A stretch of 64,000 bases of DNA from Chryseobacterium taeanense. GTDB taxonomy: Bacteria > Bacteroidota > Bacteroidia > Flavobacteriales > Weeksellaceae. Below, one piece after another: positions 15,791 to 25,462 of the stretch. The stretch lies in the NCBI RefSeq assembly GCF_900099685.1, contig NZ_FNDW01000003.1:290880-354879 (forward strand), in the 5' to 3' direction. Position numbers and translations under genes: made by a program. Below the pieces are notes generated by a model. It did no database searches. It worked only from the letters and a program-made list of their open reading frames with translations, and was not told the DNA's origin. The stretch's first letter is position 1, and every line of letters begins with the position of its first letter.

Positions 15791-15991
15791 TTTAACCTGT
15801 TTCGTTTAATTACAAACTAAAGAAACGCAAAGTTTAATTCAACTTTACATATTACTCTTAGAAAGTAAAGGCAAATAAAAATTTGCTCCGCAAAGCTTGA
15901 AAACACAGCTTAATCAAATTAACTTTTAGATTTTTGCTCACTTAAATGATTAAGTCTTCAAATAAAATCTTAATGGTTGAAATTATTTAAT

Positions 15992-17104
15992 TTAACTATA
16001 AATAGCATCCCAATCTTTCATGACGGGATCATATCCGGCTTTTCTGATGATGCTTTTAATTTCATCCATGCTTCTTTCATCGCTGGTTTCAAACTGTTCC
16101 AGAGATTCTTTATCTACCGCATATCCGCCGGGATTGGTTTTGGAAGCTGCGCTCATTGTTGTTGCGCCTAATGAAATAATATGATTCCTGAACTTTTCGT
16201 TTTCTCTTGTCGAAATAGAAATTTCAAGATCTTCGTTCCAGATTCTGTAAGCGCAGATTAACTGAAGTAAATCTCTGTCTTCCATAATGAAATTGGGTTC
16301 TATAATTCCTTCAGCGGGCCGCAGCCTGGGAAATGAAACTGAAAACCTGCTTTTCCAGTACTGCTTTTGAAGGTAATCGATATGAAGAGCATTGAAAAAG
16401 CTATCCACCCGCCAGTCTTCCAATCCAAGTAAAACCCCGAGCCCTATCTTATGAATTCCGGCTTTCCCAATTCTGTCGGGTGTTTCCAGACGAAAACTGA
16501 AATTAGACTTCTTGCCTTTTGTGTGATATTCTCTGTACACTTCCTGATGATAGGTTTCCTGATAAACCAAAACAGCATTCACACCTACTTCATGCAGCTG
16601 CCGGTATTCTTCCTCAGACAAAGGCTGGACTTCAATAGAAATATGGGCAAAGTGTGGTTTTAACAAACGAATGGCATTCAGAAAATATTCTATTCCAACC
16701 TTTTTATTGGCTTCTCCGCTGACCAGCAGAACATGATTTACGTCCATTGATTTTAACACCGAAGCTTCAATCATGAGTTCTGTATCGGAAAGTGTTTTCC
16801 TTTTAATAGCGTTGTCTAAACTGAAACCGCAATAGGTACAGATATTCTGGCATTCGTTGCTGAGATACAACGGAGCATACAGCTGGATTGTTTTTCCAAA
16901 TCGCTTCCAGGTGAGCTGCTGCGCCATTTTCGCCATGACTTCCAATTTCTGAGCGCCAACAGGTGAAATAAAATTCAGGAAGTCTTCTATTGTTTTATTG
17001 TCTTTCTGAAGGCTTCTTTCAACATCGGACAAGGTTATGGTTTCTAGTCTCGTTTTTATTTCATCCCATTGATATTGTTCAAAAAGGTCGTTAAAACTCT
17101 TCAT
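15992..17104 (-). CDS. thiH: 2-iminoacetate synthase ThiH (radical SAM)
   Basis: Cleaves tyrosine to dehydroglycine (2-iminoacetate) and p-cresol, giving the glycine-derived part of the thiazole ring. 370 residues, close to the family norm of about 375. The radical SAM motif CX3CX2C is at Cys85, Cys89 and Cys92 (NECQNICTYCGF), and further family motifs such as VSGEA and LGLEDWR are seen. The ATG at 17104 gives a normal N-terminus. It follows thiG after a repeat-filled spacer of 237 bases. Having ThiH and no ThiO in the operon indicates the tyrosine route rather than the glycine-oxidase route. Confidence 0.95.
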   Translation of the reverse strand: MKSFNDLFEQYQWDEIKTRLETITLSDVERSLQKDNKTIEDFLNFISPVGAQKLEVMAKMAQQLTWKRFGKTIQLYAPLYLSNECQNICTYCGFSLDNAIKRKTLSDTELMIEASVLKSMDVNHVLLVSGEANKKVGIEYFLNAIRLLKPHFAHISIEVQPLSEEEYRQLHEVGVNAVLVYQETYHQEVYREYHTKGKKSNFSFRLETPDRIGKAGIHKIGLGVLLGLEDWRVDSFFNALHIDYLQKQYWKSRFSVSFPRLRPAEGIIEPNFIMEDRDLLQLICAYRIWNEDLEISISTRENEKFRNHIISLGATTMSAASKTNPGGYAVDKESLEQFETSDERSMDEIKSIIRKAGYDPVMKDWDAIYS

Positions 17105-17152
17105 CTGATTTAATTTAATTCAAATTATGTGTAATGCTTTTCTTTAGATAAT

Positions 17153-17335
17153 ATTGCATCCCATCTTCTTTTAGATCGTCCCTTCGGGACTCGCGAATTT
17201 TGAAGTCAACAGACTTTAGGATTCTGCGTGTTGTTCTATGGAATCTTTATATTCTATATTCTATCATTATATTGATAGGATTGCATCCTATCCTTTTTTA
17301 GGTCGCCCCTTCAGGGCTCGCCAATCTTGTTGAAG
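17153..17335. repeat. Two direct copies of a ~55-base hairpin repeat
   Basis: Copies at about 17153-17208 and 17280-17335 share ATTGCATCC, TTTTAG, TCG, CCCTTC and CTCGC words in the same order and orientation, 127 bases apart. Each carries a short palindrome: GTCCC/GGGAC around TTC in copy 1 and GCCC/GGGC in copy 2. They fill the thiG-thiH spacer. The pattern 'CCCTTCGGGACTCG' resembles small dispersed repeats of Chryseobacterium genomes (recollection, not searched). Confidence 0.65.
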
Positions 17336-17341
17336 TTCAGA

Positions 17342-18118
17342 TTAATCAAACAAAAAAGAAGTCAGCGGGCTTGATGCTTCTGCGTGCTGAGAAATCGCTC
17401 CCAATCCGGCTTCAAATGCTCTTCGGCCGGCAATAACTCCTTCTTTAAACGCTAATGCCATATTCACCGGATTTCTGGCTACGGCAATGGCGGTATTTAC
17501 CAAAACCGCGTCTGCTCCCATTTCCATTGCTTTTGCTGCATCGGAAGGCGCTCCTATTCCGGCATCTACCACCACAGGAACATTCGTCTGGCTGATGATG
17601 ATTTCCAAAAAATCCAAGGTCTTCAGTCCTTTATTAGTTCCGATTGGTGCTCCCAATGGCATTACCACTGCTGTTCCTGCATCTTCCAGACGTTTGCACA
17701 GCACAGGATCGGCATGAATGTAAGGCATCACCACAAATCCTAATCTGGCTAATTCTTCTGTAGCATATAAAGTTTCAATTGGATCGGGCAGCAAATATTT
17801 CGGATCGGGATGAATTTCCAGCTTAACCCAGTTGGTTTCCAATGCTTCCCTTGCCAGCTGCGCTGCCAGTACCGCTTCTTTTGCAGTTCTCGCACCGGAT
17901 GTATTGGGCAAAAGGTGAGCTTTTGTTGGTTTTAAAGCATTTAAAATATCATCTTCTGAAGAATGCGCATCGATACGTTTCAATGCCATCGTTACCAACT
18001 CGCTTCCTGAAGCAATGATGGAATCCGTCATTTCTGAAAGGTTTCCAAATTTTCCTGTTCCTAAGAATAATCTTGATTCGAAGGTTCTGTCTGCTATTGT
18101 TAATAGTTGATTTTTCAT
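17342..18118 (-). CDS. thiG: Thiazole synthase ThiG
   Basis: Forms the thiazole phosphate from 1-deoxyxylulose 5-phosphate, dehydroglycine and ThiS thiocarboxylate. 258 residues, normal for the family. The Schiff-base lysine is Lys99 in [10 protein letters not shown]; phosphate-binding glycine motifs appear as [11 protein letters not shown] and [12 protein letters not shown]. The ATG at 18118 overlaps the thiE stop by 4 bases, so the two are translationally coupled. Confidence 0.96.
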   Translation of the reverse strand: MKNQLLTIADRTFESRLFLGTGKFGNLSEMTDSIIASGSELVTMALKRIDAHSSEDDILNALKPTKAHLLPNTSGARTAKEAVLAAQLAREALETNWVKLEIHPDPKYLLPDPIETLYATEELARLGFVVMPYIHADPVLCKRLEDAGTAVVMPLGAPIGTNKGLKTLDFLEIIISQTNVPVVVDAGIGAPSDAAKAMEMGADAVLVNTAIAVARNPVNMALAFKEGVIAGRRAFEAGLGAISQHAEASSPLTSFLFD

Positions 18119-18729
18119 TGTAATGCTGTTTTAAATTGACTGATAATGGTAGGCTTACCCGTAATTTGTCCTGAAACCGCCACCCCATAAATTCCGATCT
18201 GCTGTAATAGTTCTATATCGTTCAGAACAACGCCTCCAATGGCGAATATTTTAGGGATTTCAAATGATTTTTCTTTTAATTCCTCTATGATATTCTGATA
18301 GCCTCCTAAACCTAAAACAGGGCTCAACTTTTCTTTAGTCTGTGTAAACCGTAAGGGTCCCAGTCCAATATAATCGCAGGATTCTGCCATTCTCTGAAGT
18401 ACATCCTGAAATGTATTAGCCGTTCCACCAATGAGCTTATCCTCACCTAAAATAAATCTTGCAGCTTCTACCGGCATATCCTGTAACCCGATATGCACTC
18501 CGTGTGCATCAATTTCTTTTGCGATATGAACGTGATCGTTGATGATACAAACGGCCTGATATTTTGAGCAAAGTTTTTTTGAAGTTTCACAAAGCTTAAT
18601 GAATTCGTTTTCCGGAGCATTTTTCCAGCGAACCTGTATCCATTGTATGCCGTTATCAAGGGCTTTCCGGATATTGAGCTCCTGATCTTCTATCGTGAAG
18701 CCCTGAGAGATGTATTGTAATTTTTCCAT
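18115..18729 (-). CDS. thiE: Thiamine phosphate synthase ThiE
   Basis: Joins HMP-pyrophosphate with the thiazole phosphate to make thiamine phosphate. 204 residues with TIM-barrel motifs IQVRWK (usual form IQLREK), [30 protein letters not shown] and AIGGV. Start ATG at 18729. It is 105 bases downstream of thiD across a dispersed repeat and overlaps thiG by 4 bases. Since a second ThiE-like gene lies upstream, this copy, with the better conserved diphosphate and HMP motifs, is the likely synthase. Confidence 0.93.
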   Translation of the reverse strand: MEKLQYISQGFTIEDQELNIRKALDNGIQWIQVRWKNAPENEFIKLCETSKKLCSKYQAVCIINDHVHIAKEIDAHGVHIGLQDMPVEAARFILGEDKLIGGTANTFQDVLQRMAESCDYIGLGPLRFTQTKEKLSPVLGLGGYQNIIEELKEKSFEIPKIFAIGGVVLNDIELLQQIGIYGVAVSGQITGKPTIISQFKTALQ

Positions 18730-18737
18730 TTTCTATT

Positions 18738-18832
18738 TTAACGCTAAGGGCGCGCAAGGTTAATTGTAAAAAGTGTTTATATATTCTTCGTTCGCAAAGG
18801 CACTTCATTCAGCAAATGATAGAAATTGATTC
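18738..18832. repeat. Dispersed intergenic repeat, copy 2 (thiD-thiE spacer)
   Basis: Degenerate direct copy of the block at 15680-15790 (TTAACGC, GGGC, CAAGGTT, TCGCAAAGGC, CAGCAAATGATA). It fills the 105-base space between thiD and thiE. No terminator-like hairpin with a T-run is seen, so readthrough is expected. Confidence 0.6.
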
Positions 18833-18834
18833 AT

Positions 18835-19553
18835 TTAAGAATGAAATCCCAATAAAGTCGGGTTGCTTGTTAAAAATTTCTCTATATATGATTTCCCTTT
18901 TCGGCAGGCAGTATCCAGATTTTCGCCTTTTGCTAAATGACTTGTGATGGCGGATGAAAGCACGCAACCGGAACCGTGTTTTGGGTAGAAAACTTGATTT
19001 TTATCGTTAGGTTCAATTAAAATTTCTATTCCATTTTTCCATAAAGTATCTGTTCCGGGTTTATCTTCGCGATGCCCTCCTTTTATTAACACAGAGCATG
19101 AATTTTCTGCATTATCCAAAAGACGATTTTCTTGTAAAATCCTGTATTCATTGTAATTTGGTGTGAGTAAATCAATTTGTGACAATACATTTTTCAGCTG
19201 TGGAATGGTATTCAGATCAAAAAAAGAGAACTCGGACGTGCTTTTTAACACCGGATCCCAGACTATGATGGCTTCAGAATTATTTAACTTTATGGTTTTA
19301 ATAATTTCAATTAAAAATTCCGCATCTTTTACTACGCCTATTTTTATTGCTTTTATCGGATAGTTCTTCATCAAAATATCAATTGATGAAAGAATTGTTT
19401 CCAAAGGCTGCCATTCTATACTGAAAAATTGTGATTCTGTCTGAACCGTCATTGCCGTACAAATTCCCAATCCCTGAACTTTCAGCTGTTCCAATGTTTT
19501 AATATCTGCCAGTAAGCCTGCTCCGCTACTGGGGTCGTAGCCTGCGATACTCA

Positions 19554-19578
<25 letters not shown>
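18835..19578 (-). CDS. thiD: HMP/HMP-phosphate kinase ThiD
   Basis: Phosphorylates hydroxymethylpyrimidine (phosphate) to the diphosphate for ThiE. 247 residues, slightly short of the usual ~265. Ribokinase-fold motifs: MSIAGYDPSSGAGLLADIKT at the N-terminus, TAMTVQTE, WDPVLKST, LLTPNYNEY, and the anion-hole HGSGCVLSSAI near the C-terminus. The ATG at 19578 lies 25 bases inside the upstream ThiE-like gene, implying coupled translation. Confidence 0.94.
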
Positions 19579-21958
<2,380 letters not shown>

Positions 21959-21968
21959 TTATGTGGAA

Positions 21969-22175
21969 TTAACCGCCCTGAGTGGCAGTGATGATTAAAA
22001 TTGAATCTTTGTTGTTGAGAAATGTTTCCGCCCAGAACGCCTGCGGAATAATACGATTATTGAGCGCTACGGCAATACCTTTTCTCTTTTGAGAAATTTC
22101 CATAGCCAATAATGCTTCCAATGTTTCAGGAAGTATATCGAATGTTCTTAATGTATGGTTGATTGTGAGTTCCAT
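21969..22175 (-). CDS. thiS: Sulfur carrier protein ThiS
   Basis: Ubiquitin-fold sulfur carrier; its C-terminal glycine is adenylated by ThiF and becomes the thiocarboxylate used by ThiG. 68 residues ending ITATQGG with the required terminal Gly-Gly. Motifs GIAVALNNRIIP and SILIITATQGG fit the family. First gene of the operon, 71 bases after the TPP riboswitch. Its ATG (22173-22175) lies inside a 10-bp hairpin. Confidence 0.95.
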   Translation of the reverse strand: MELTINHTLRTFDILPETLEALLAMEISQKRKGIAVALNNRIIPQAFWAETFLNNKDSILIITATQGG

Positions 22176-22206
22176 TCCTAAAATTTTTACATTTACTTTA
22201 GGAATG
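22173..22206 (-). promoter_or_regulatory. Hairpin covering the thiS start codon (expression platform candidate)
   Basis: In the mRNA, CATTCCTAAA (22206-22197) pairs perfectly with TTTAGGAATG (22182-22173) around a 14-base loop; the last three bases of the right arm are the thiS AUG. A second hairpin, GGTACA/TGTACC (22215-22232), lies between it and the riboswitch. There is no Shine-Dalgarno-like site, so hiding the AUG itself is a plausible way to switch off translation. Confidence 0.65.
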
Positions 22207-22246
22207 CCTATGATGGTACAATAGAATGTACCGCAAAGTCATTTCA

Positions 22247-22329
22247 CTTTTCCCTACGCTAGTATGATCTAGAAATCAGGTTCAAAGGGTAAAATCTCAG
22301 CCTGTTTTTGTCAACAGACACCCCTAAAG
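22247..22329 (-). ncRNA. TPP riboswitch (THI element)
   Basis: On the minus strand all conserved pieces of the thi box appear in order: CTTTAGGGG, GGCTGAGA, ACCCTTTGAACCTGAT, then TAGCGTAGGGAAAAG. CTTT (22326-22329) and AAAG (22247-22250) close helix P1, and CTGTT/AACAG forms a stem of variable length. Binding thiamine pyrophosphate should repress the eight-gene thi operon that follows. Confidence 0.95.
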
Positions 22330-22335
22330 TTGAAA

Positions 22336-22365
22336 CGAAGGTAAAGCTTTTTTTGGAATGGACAA
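22336..22365 (-). promoter_or_regulatory. Promoter of the thiamine operon
   Basis: Minus strand TTG (22363-22365), 19-base spacer, then TACCTTCG (22336-22343), one mismatch from TAnnTTTG. The predicted transcription start near 22330 coincides with the first base of riboswitch helix P1, which supports the call. Confidence 0.7.
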
Positions 22366-22595
22366 AATTTTTGAGAAAGATGGAAGCAGGATGATGGAGG
22401 ATGGGAGTTTGAAAACACAGCTTCATTAAATCAACTCGTCGATTATCATTTACTTTCTTTAATATATTATATTTAAATTAAAACTTGCGTAAAAAAAATA
22501 TCTCGCTGATTTGCAGATTTTGGGTTTATGAAGATTCTTACATTATGATAATCCCTCTGGATATTTTGTCAATAGCAAAATAACCGACTCACACC

Positions 22596-22692
22596 CTAGC
22601 CCCGATTGCAATGAAAATCCCGCAATGGAGCGGCGAAACGAAGTGAAGCCGCGTAATGAGGAATTGTAATGGAAAGCGGGAAAAAGCTCCTA
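22596..22692 (+). ncRNA. Structured intergenic RNA element, Flavo-1-like
   Basis: The block begins CTAGCCCCGATTGCAATG and ends GAAAGCGGGAAAAAGCTCC. ATTGCAAT (22605-22612) pairs with ATTGTAAT (22663-22670) over 8 bp including one G-U, and GCGGC/GCCGC (about 22630-22652) makes an inner hairpin. The conserved ends AGCCCCGAT and GCGGGAA..AGCTCC are those I recall for the Flavo-1 RNA motif of Bacteroidota and related dispersed elements; no search was run. The rest of 22366-22595 contains a CTCGCTGATTTGCAGATTT-type repeat fragment (22501-22530) and AT-rich sequence, no gene. Confidence 0.6.
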
Positions 22693-22767
22693 CAAAAATA
22701 AAAAATGGAAACCGAATAACCTCCAGCTTCCATCTTCTAACTTCTAATTTTTCTTCTATTATTAATA

Positions 22768-23445
22768 TTATTCTCCACAAGCCTTCCAGATCGCGTCATT
22801 CTGTGGAACCGGAGCCGTAATTTCAATATTTTCTTTGGTAACCGGATGAATAAATTCCAGTTTTCTGGCATGAAGATTAATTCCTCCATCAGGATTTGAA
22901 CGGGGAGATCCGTATTTCAAATCACCTTTAATCGGAACTCCTATTTTAGATAACTGCGCTCTGATCTGGTGATGTCTCCCGGTTTCAAGATCAATTTCCA
23001 GCAACAGATAATTGTCTAAAGTTTTAATCACATGATACGTGAGAATGGCTTCTTTGGCACCTTCCATCGCTTTCGGGAAAACAATAGCTTTATTGTTCTT
23101 TTCGTTTTTCTTTAAATAATGAATAAGCCTTTGGGTTTCAGGAATCATTTCTTTTGCCACAACGGCCCAATATGTTTTCGCGATCTCACGGTTTTTTACC
23201 ATCTGCGTCAAACGGGACAGCGCTTTGGAAGTTTTAGCATAAATCACCAAACCCGAAGTAGGCCTGTCGATACGGTGAACCAAGCCAAGAAAAACATTTC
23301 CCGGTTTATTATCTCGCTTTTTTATGAAGTTTTTAATTGAATCCAATAATGATTCATCGCCGGTTTTATCACCCTGAACGAGCTGTCCGACTTTCTTATT
23401 AATCACTAAAAGATGGTTGTCTTCATAAACAATCTGTTCCTCCAT
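22768..23445 (-). CDS. RluA-family RNA pseudouridine synthase
   Basis: Isomerises uridine to pseudouridine in rRNA or tRNA. 225 residues, the length of a family member with only the catalytic domain and no S4 domain. The catalytic motif HRIDRPTSGLV has its aspartate at residue 60; further motifs are AKTYWAVV, LETGRHHQIRAQL and GDLKYG. It begins YEDNHLLVINKKVGQLVQ as usual. It starts 3 bases after a small membrane protein gene and is probably in one transcript with panB. The exact target site cannot be told. Confidence 0.9.
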   Translation of the reverse strand: MEEQIVYEDNHLLVINKKVGQLVQGDKTGDESLLDSIKNFIKKRDNKPGNVFLGLVHRIDRPTSGLVIYAKTSKALSRLTQMVKNREIAKTYWAVVAKEMIPETQRLIHYLKKNEKNNKAIVFPKAMEGAKEAILTYHVIKTLDNYLLLEIDLETGRHHQIRAQLSKIGVPIKGDLKYGSPRSNPDGGINLHARKLEFIHPVTKENIEITAPVPQNDAIWKACGE

Positions 23446-23448
23446 GAT

Positions 23449-23772
23449 CTACTGACGGTAAGTGGGTCTGTTTGTAAATGAAAGGATAATTCCCGCTAAG
23501 AGGCCAATTGTTTTTATTCCTGAAATTTTCCACTCTATAGGAAACAATGCGCCCACAATACATAATGCAGCAGCACCATACATGGCGTACACGAAATTTT
23601 TATTATTTAAAAAAGGAGCCTGCAGGAAAAAACTGATCCCGATCAGTACATAAAATACTTTCCTTGAAAGTAACAGATTTATATCTTCTGAAAAGAAATT
23701 GAACCACCCCGCAGCAAGACAAAGCAATGCAACGACGGATAAAATTCCCTGAATAGATTGTTGGTTTTTCAT
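23449..23772 (-). CDS. Small integral membrane protein, unknown function
   Basis: 107 residues with about four hydrophobic segments (near 9-25, 38-52, 62-78, 85-101) and a short basic C-terminus (TNRPTYRQ). No motif recognised. It lies between panB (15 bases upstream) and the pseudouridine synthase gene (3 bases downstream) on the same strand, so it is likely part of that transcript. Conserved-looking but functionally unassigned. Confidence 0.7.
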   Translation of the reverse strand: MKNQQSIQGILSVVALLCLAAGWFNFFSEDINLLLSRKVFYVLIGISFFLQAPFLNNKNFVYAMYGAAALCIVGALFPIEWKISGIKTIGLLAGIILSFTNRPTYRQ

Positions 23773-23787
23773 TATTGAATATAAAAA

Positions 23788-24603
23788 TTAATAGCTTTCG
23801 GTTTCGTTTGGAAAATCCTGACTTTTTACATCTTTTACATATTGTGCCACGGCTCCTGTTATTTCGGTATAAAGATCAAGATATCTTCTTAAAAATTTAG
23901 GACTGAAACCTTTGTTCATTCCTACCATATCGTGATATACCAGAACCTGTCCGTCACAATGTGCTCCGGCTCCGATTCCGATGGTTGGAATTGAAATTGC
24001 TTCCGTCACTTTTTTGGCTAAATCTGCAGGAATTTTCTCTAAAACAACTGCAAAACAACCTAATTCTTCTAAGAGTTGTGCATCAGCAATTAATTTTTCG
24101 GCTTCTGCTTCTTCTTTTGCTCGTACTTTATACGTTCCGAATTTGTAAATCGACTGAGGCGTTAAACCTAAATGTCCCATCACAGGAATTCCGGCATTGA
24201 TGATTTTTTTTATCGATTTTGAAATTTCCTTTCCACCTTCAATTTTCACGGCATGAGCACCTCCTTCTTTCATCATTCTAACCGCCGATTCCAGGGCTTT
24301 TTCCGGATTACTCTGGTAGGTTCCGAAAGGTAAATCAGCAACCACTAAAGCTCTGTCGGTTCCTCTGACAACACTTTGAGAATGGTAGATCATCTGGTCT
24401 AAAGTAATCGGCAACGTTGTTTCAAAACCAGCCATTACATTAGCCGCAGAATCACCAATCAAAACCGCATCAATTCCTCCTGCATCCACCATTTTAGCAG
24501 TGGTAAAATCGTATGCCGTAAGCATCGTTATTTTTTCCTTGTCAAATTTCATTTTGCGCAAGGTTTCAGTGGTAACTTTTTTAATTTCAGAATGAACAGA
24601 CAT
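23788..24603 (-). CDS. panB: Ketopantoate hydroxymethyltransferase PanB
   Basis: First step of pantothenate synthesis: adds a hydroxymethyl group from methylene-THF to alpha-ketoisovalerate. 271 residues. Motifs: [33 protein letters not shown] (metal-binding Asp), [25 protein letters not shown], and [15 protein letters not shown]. Start ATG at 24603. No panC is adjacent. Confidence 0.96.
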   Translation of the reverse strand: MSVHSEIKKVTTETLRKMKFDKEKITMLTAYDFTTAKMVDAGGIDAVLIGDSAANVMAGFETTLPITLDQMIYHSQSVVRGTDRALVVADLPFGTYQSNPEKALESAVRMMKEGGAHAVKIEGGKEISKSIKKIINAGIPVMGHLGLTPQSIYKFGTYKVRAKEEAEAEKLIADAQLLEELGCFAVVLEKIPADLAKKVTEAISIPTIGIGAGAHCDGQVLVYHDMVGMNKGFSPKFLRRYLDLYTEITGAVAQYVKDVKSQDFPNETESY

Positions 24604-24625
24604 AATGTATCTATTTTTTAAACGT

Positions 24626-24650
24626 TAAAAAGTCGGCGCTGGGCCGACTT
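24626..24650 (-). terminator. Intrinsic terminator after the Crp/Fnr gene
   Basis: AAGTCGGC (24630-24637) and GCCGACTT (24643-24650) form a perfect 8-bp stem with a 5-base loop; on the minus strand it is followed by TTTTT. It lies between the Crp/Fnr gene and panB, so the panB transcript probably starts on its own. Confidence 0.8.
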
Positions 24651-24665
24651 GAATTTTGTATGATT

Positions 24666-25391
24666 TTATAAAACGACGTGACCGAGTTTCATTAATTTGT
24701 CGTGGTTGAGAATTTTGATATTTCTTCCGTCTACTTCAATGAGATTGTCTCCTTTGAATTCGGAAATGAGACGGATGGCGCTTTCCGTAGCCGTTCCGAT
24801 AATGTTGGCAATCTCTTCCCTCGTTAAAGAGATTTTGATGAAACCTTCCGGATCAACACCTAATTTCTGTTCCAGAAGCAGCAAGATTTCTGCAAGTCTT
24901 TCTCTTACGGTTTTTTGCGCAAGGAAAGTAATGGTATTGGAAGATTCGCCCAGTTCGTAAGAAATTTTCTGAAGCATAACAAAAGAAAGCTGTGGATCTA
25001 CCTCCAGAAGATACATAAATATATCTGCCGGCAGAAAAGTAGCCTCGATATCTGTCATGGCTTCCGCTTTTGCCTGGAAATTTTCCCCGCAAAGCAGAGA
25101 ACGATAACCGATGATATCACCTTCTTTGATGAATCTTAGAATCTGGTCTTTCCCAAATGCTCCGGACTTTGAAAGTTTAGCCGCCCCTTTTTCCAGTACA
25201 AATACTCCTTTTGGACTTTCGCCATCTTCAAAAATCGTATCATGCTTCTGAAAACTTAGTTTCTTTTTAGCATTGATATATTTCTCAAAATCAGCACTGG
25301 AAAGTCGTTCTTTAAATGATTTATCATTAAAAACTCTGGCGAACCTATCTTCGATTGCAATCTGTTGTTCCTGCGACATTTTATATGACAT
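24666..25391 (-). CDS. Crp/Fnr-family transcriptional regulator
   Basis: 241 residues (ATG at 25391; ATG at 25379 also possible). A cyclic-nucleotide-binding-like beta barrel (about 45-130, with GESPKGVFVLEKGAAKL and EGDIIGYRSLL) is followed by a dimer helix and a winged helix (LTREEIANIIGTATESAIRLISEFK, recognition helix near 195-212). It has only one cysteine (LLCGENF), so the N-terminal 4Fe-4S cysteines of true FNR are missing. It is divergent from ccoI, 71 bases apart, which suggests control of the cbb3 oxidase genes; in Bacteroidota such a neighbour is common. Signal unknown. Confidence 0.88.
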   Translation of the reverse strand: MSYKMSQEQQIAIEDRFARVFNDKSFKERLSSADFEKYINAKKKLSFQKHDTIFEDGESPKGVFVLEKGAAKLSKSGAFGKDQILRFIKEGDIIGYRSLLCGENFQAKAEAMTDIEATFLPADIFMYLLEVDPQLSFVMLQKISYELGESSNTITFLAQKTVRERLAEILLLLEQKLGVDPEGFIKISLTREEIANIIGTATESAIRLISEFKGDNLIEVDGRNIKILNHDKLMKLGHVVL

Positions 25392-25440
25392 TTATCACAA
25401 AAATAGAACTTTTTAACTCGATAAACAAAAAAAATTGTTA

Positions 25441-25448
25441 TAATTTTG
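25441..25448 (+). promoter_or_regulatory. Possible -7 box before ccoI
   Basis: TAATTTTG matches TAnnTTTG, 14 bases before the ccoI ATG. No TTG is found 19 bases upstream, so it may need an activator, for which the divergent Crp/Fnr protein is a candidate. TTATC (about 25391) and GATAA (about 25420) form a loose inverted repeat in the same spacer. Confidence 0.35.
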
Positions 25449-25462
25449 TAGTTCAATAATTT

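Noticed and set aside
24666..25391. Calling the Crp/Fnr protein an oxygen-sensing FNR
   Set aside because: It lacks the N-terminal cluster cysteines, so only the family can be assigned.
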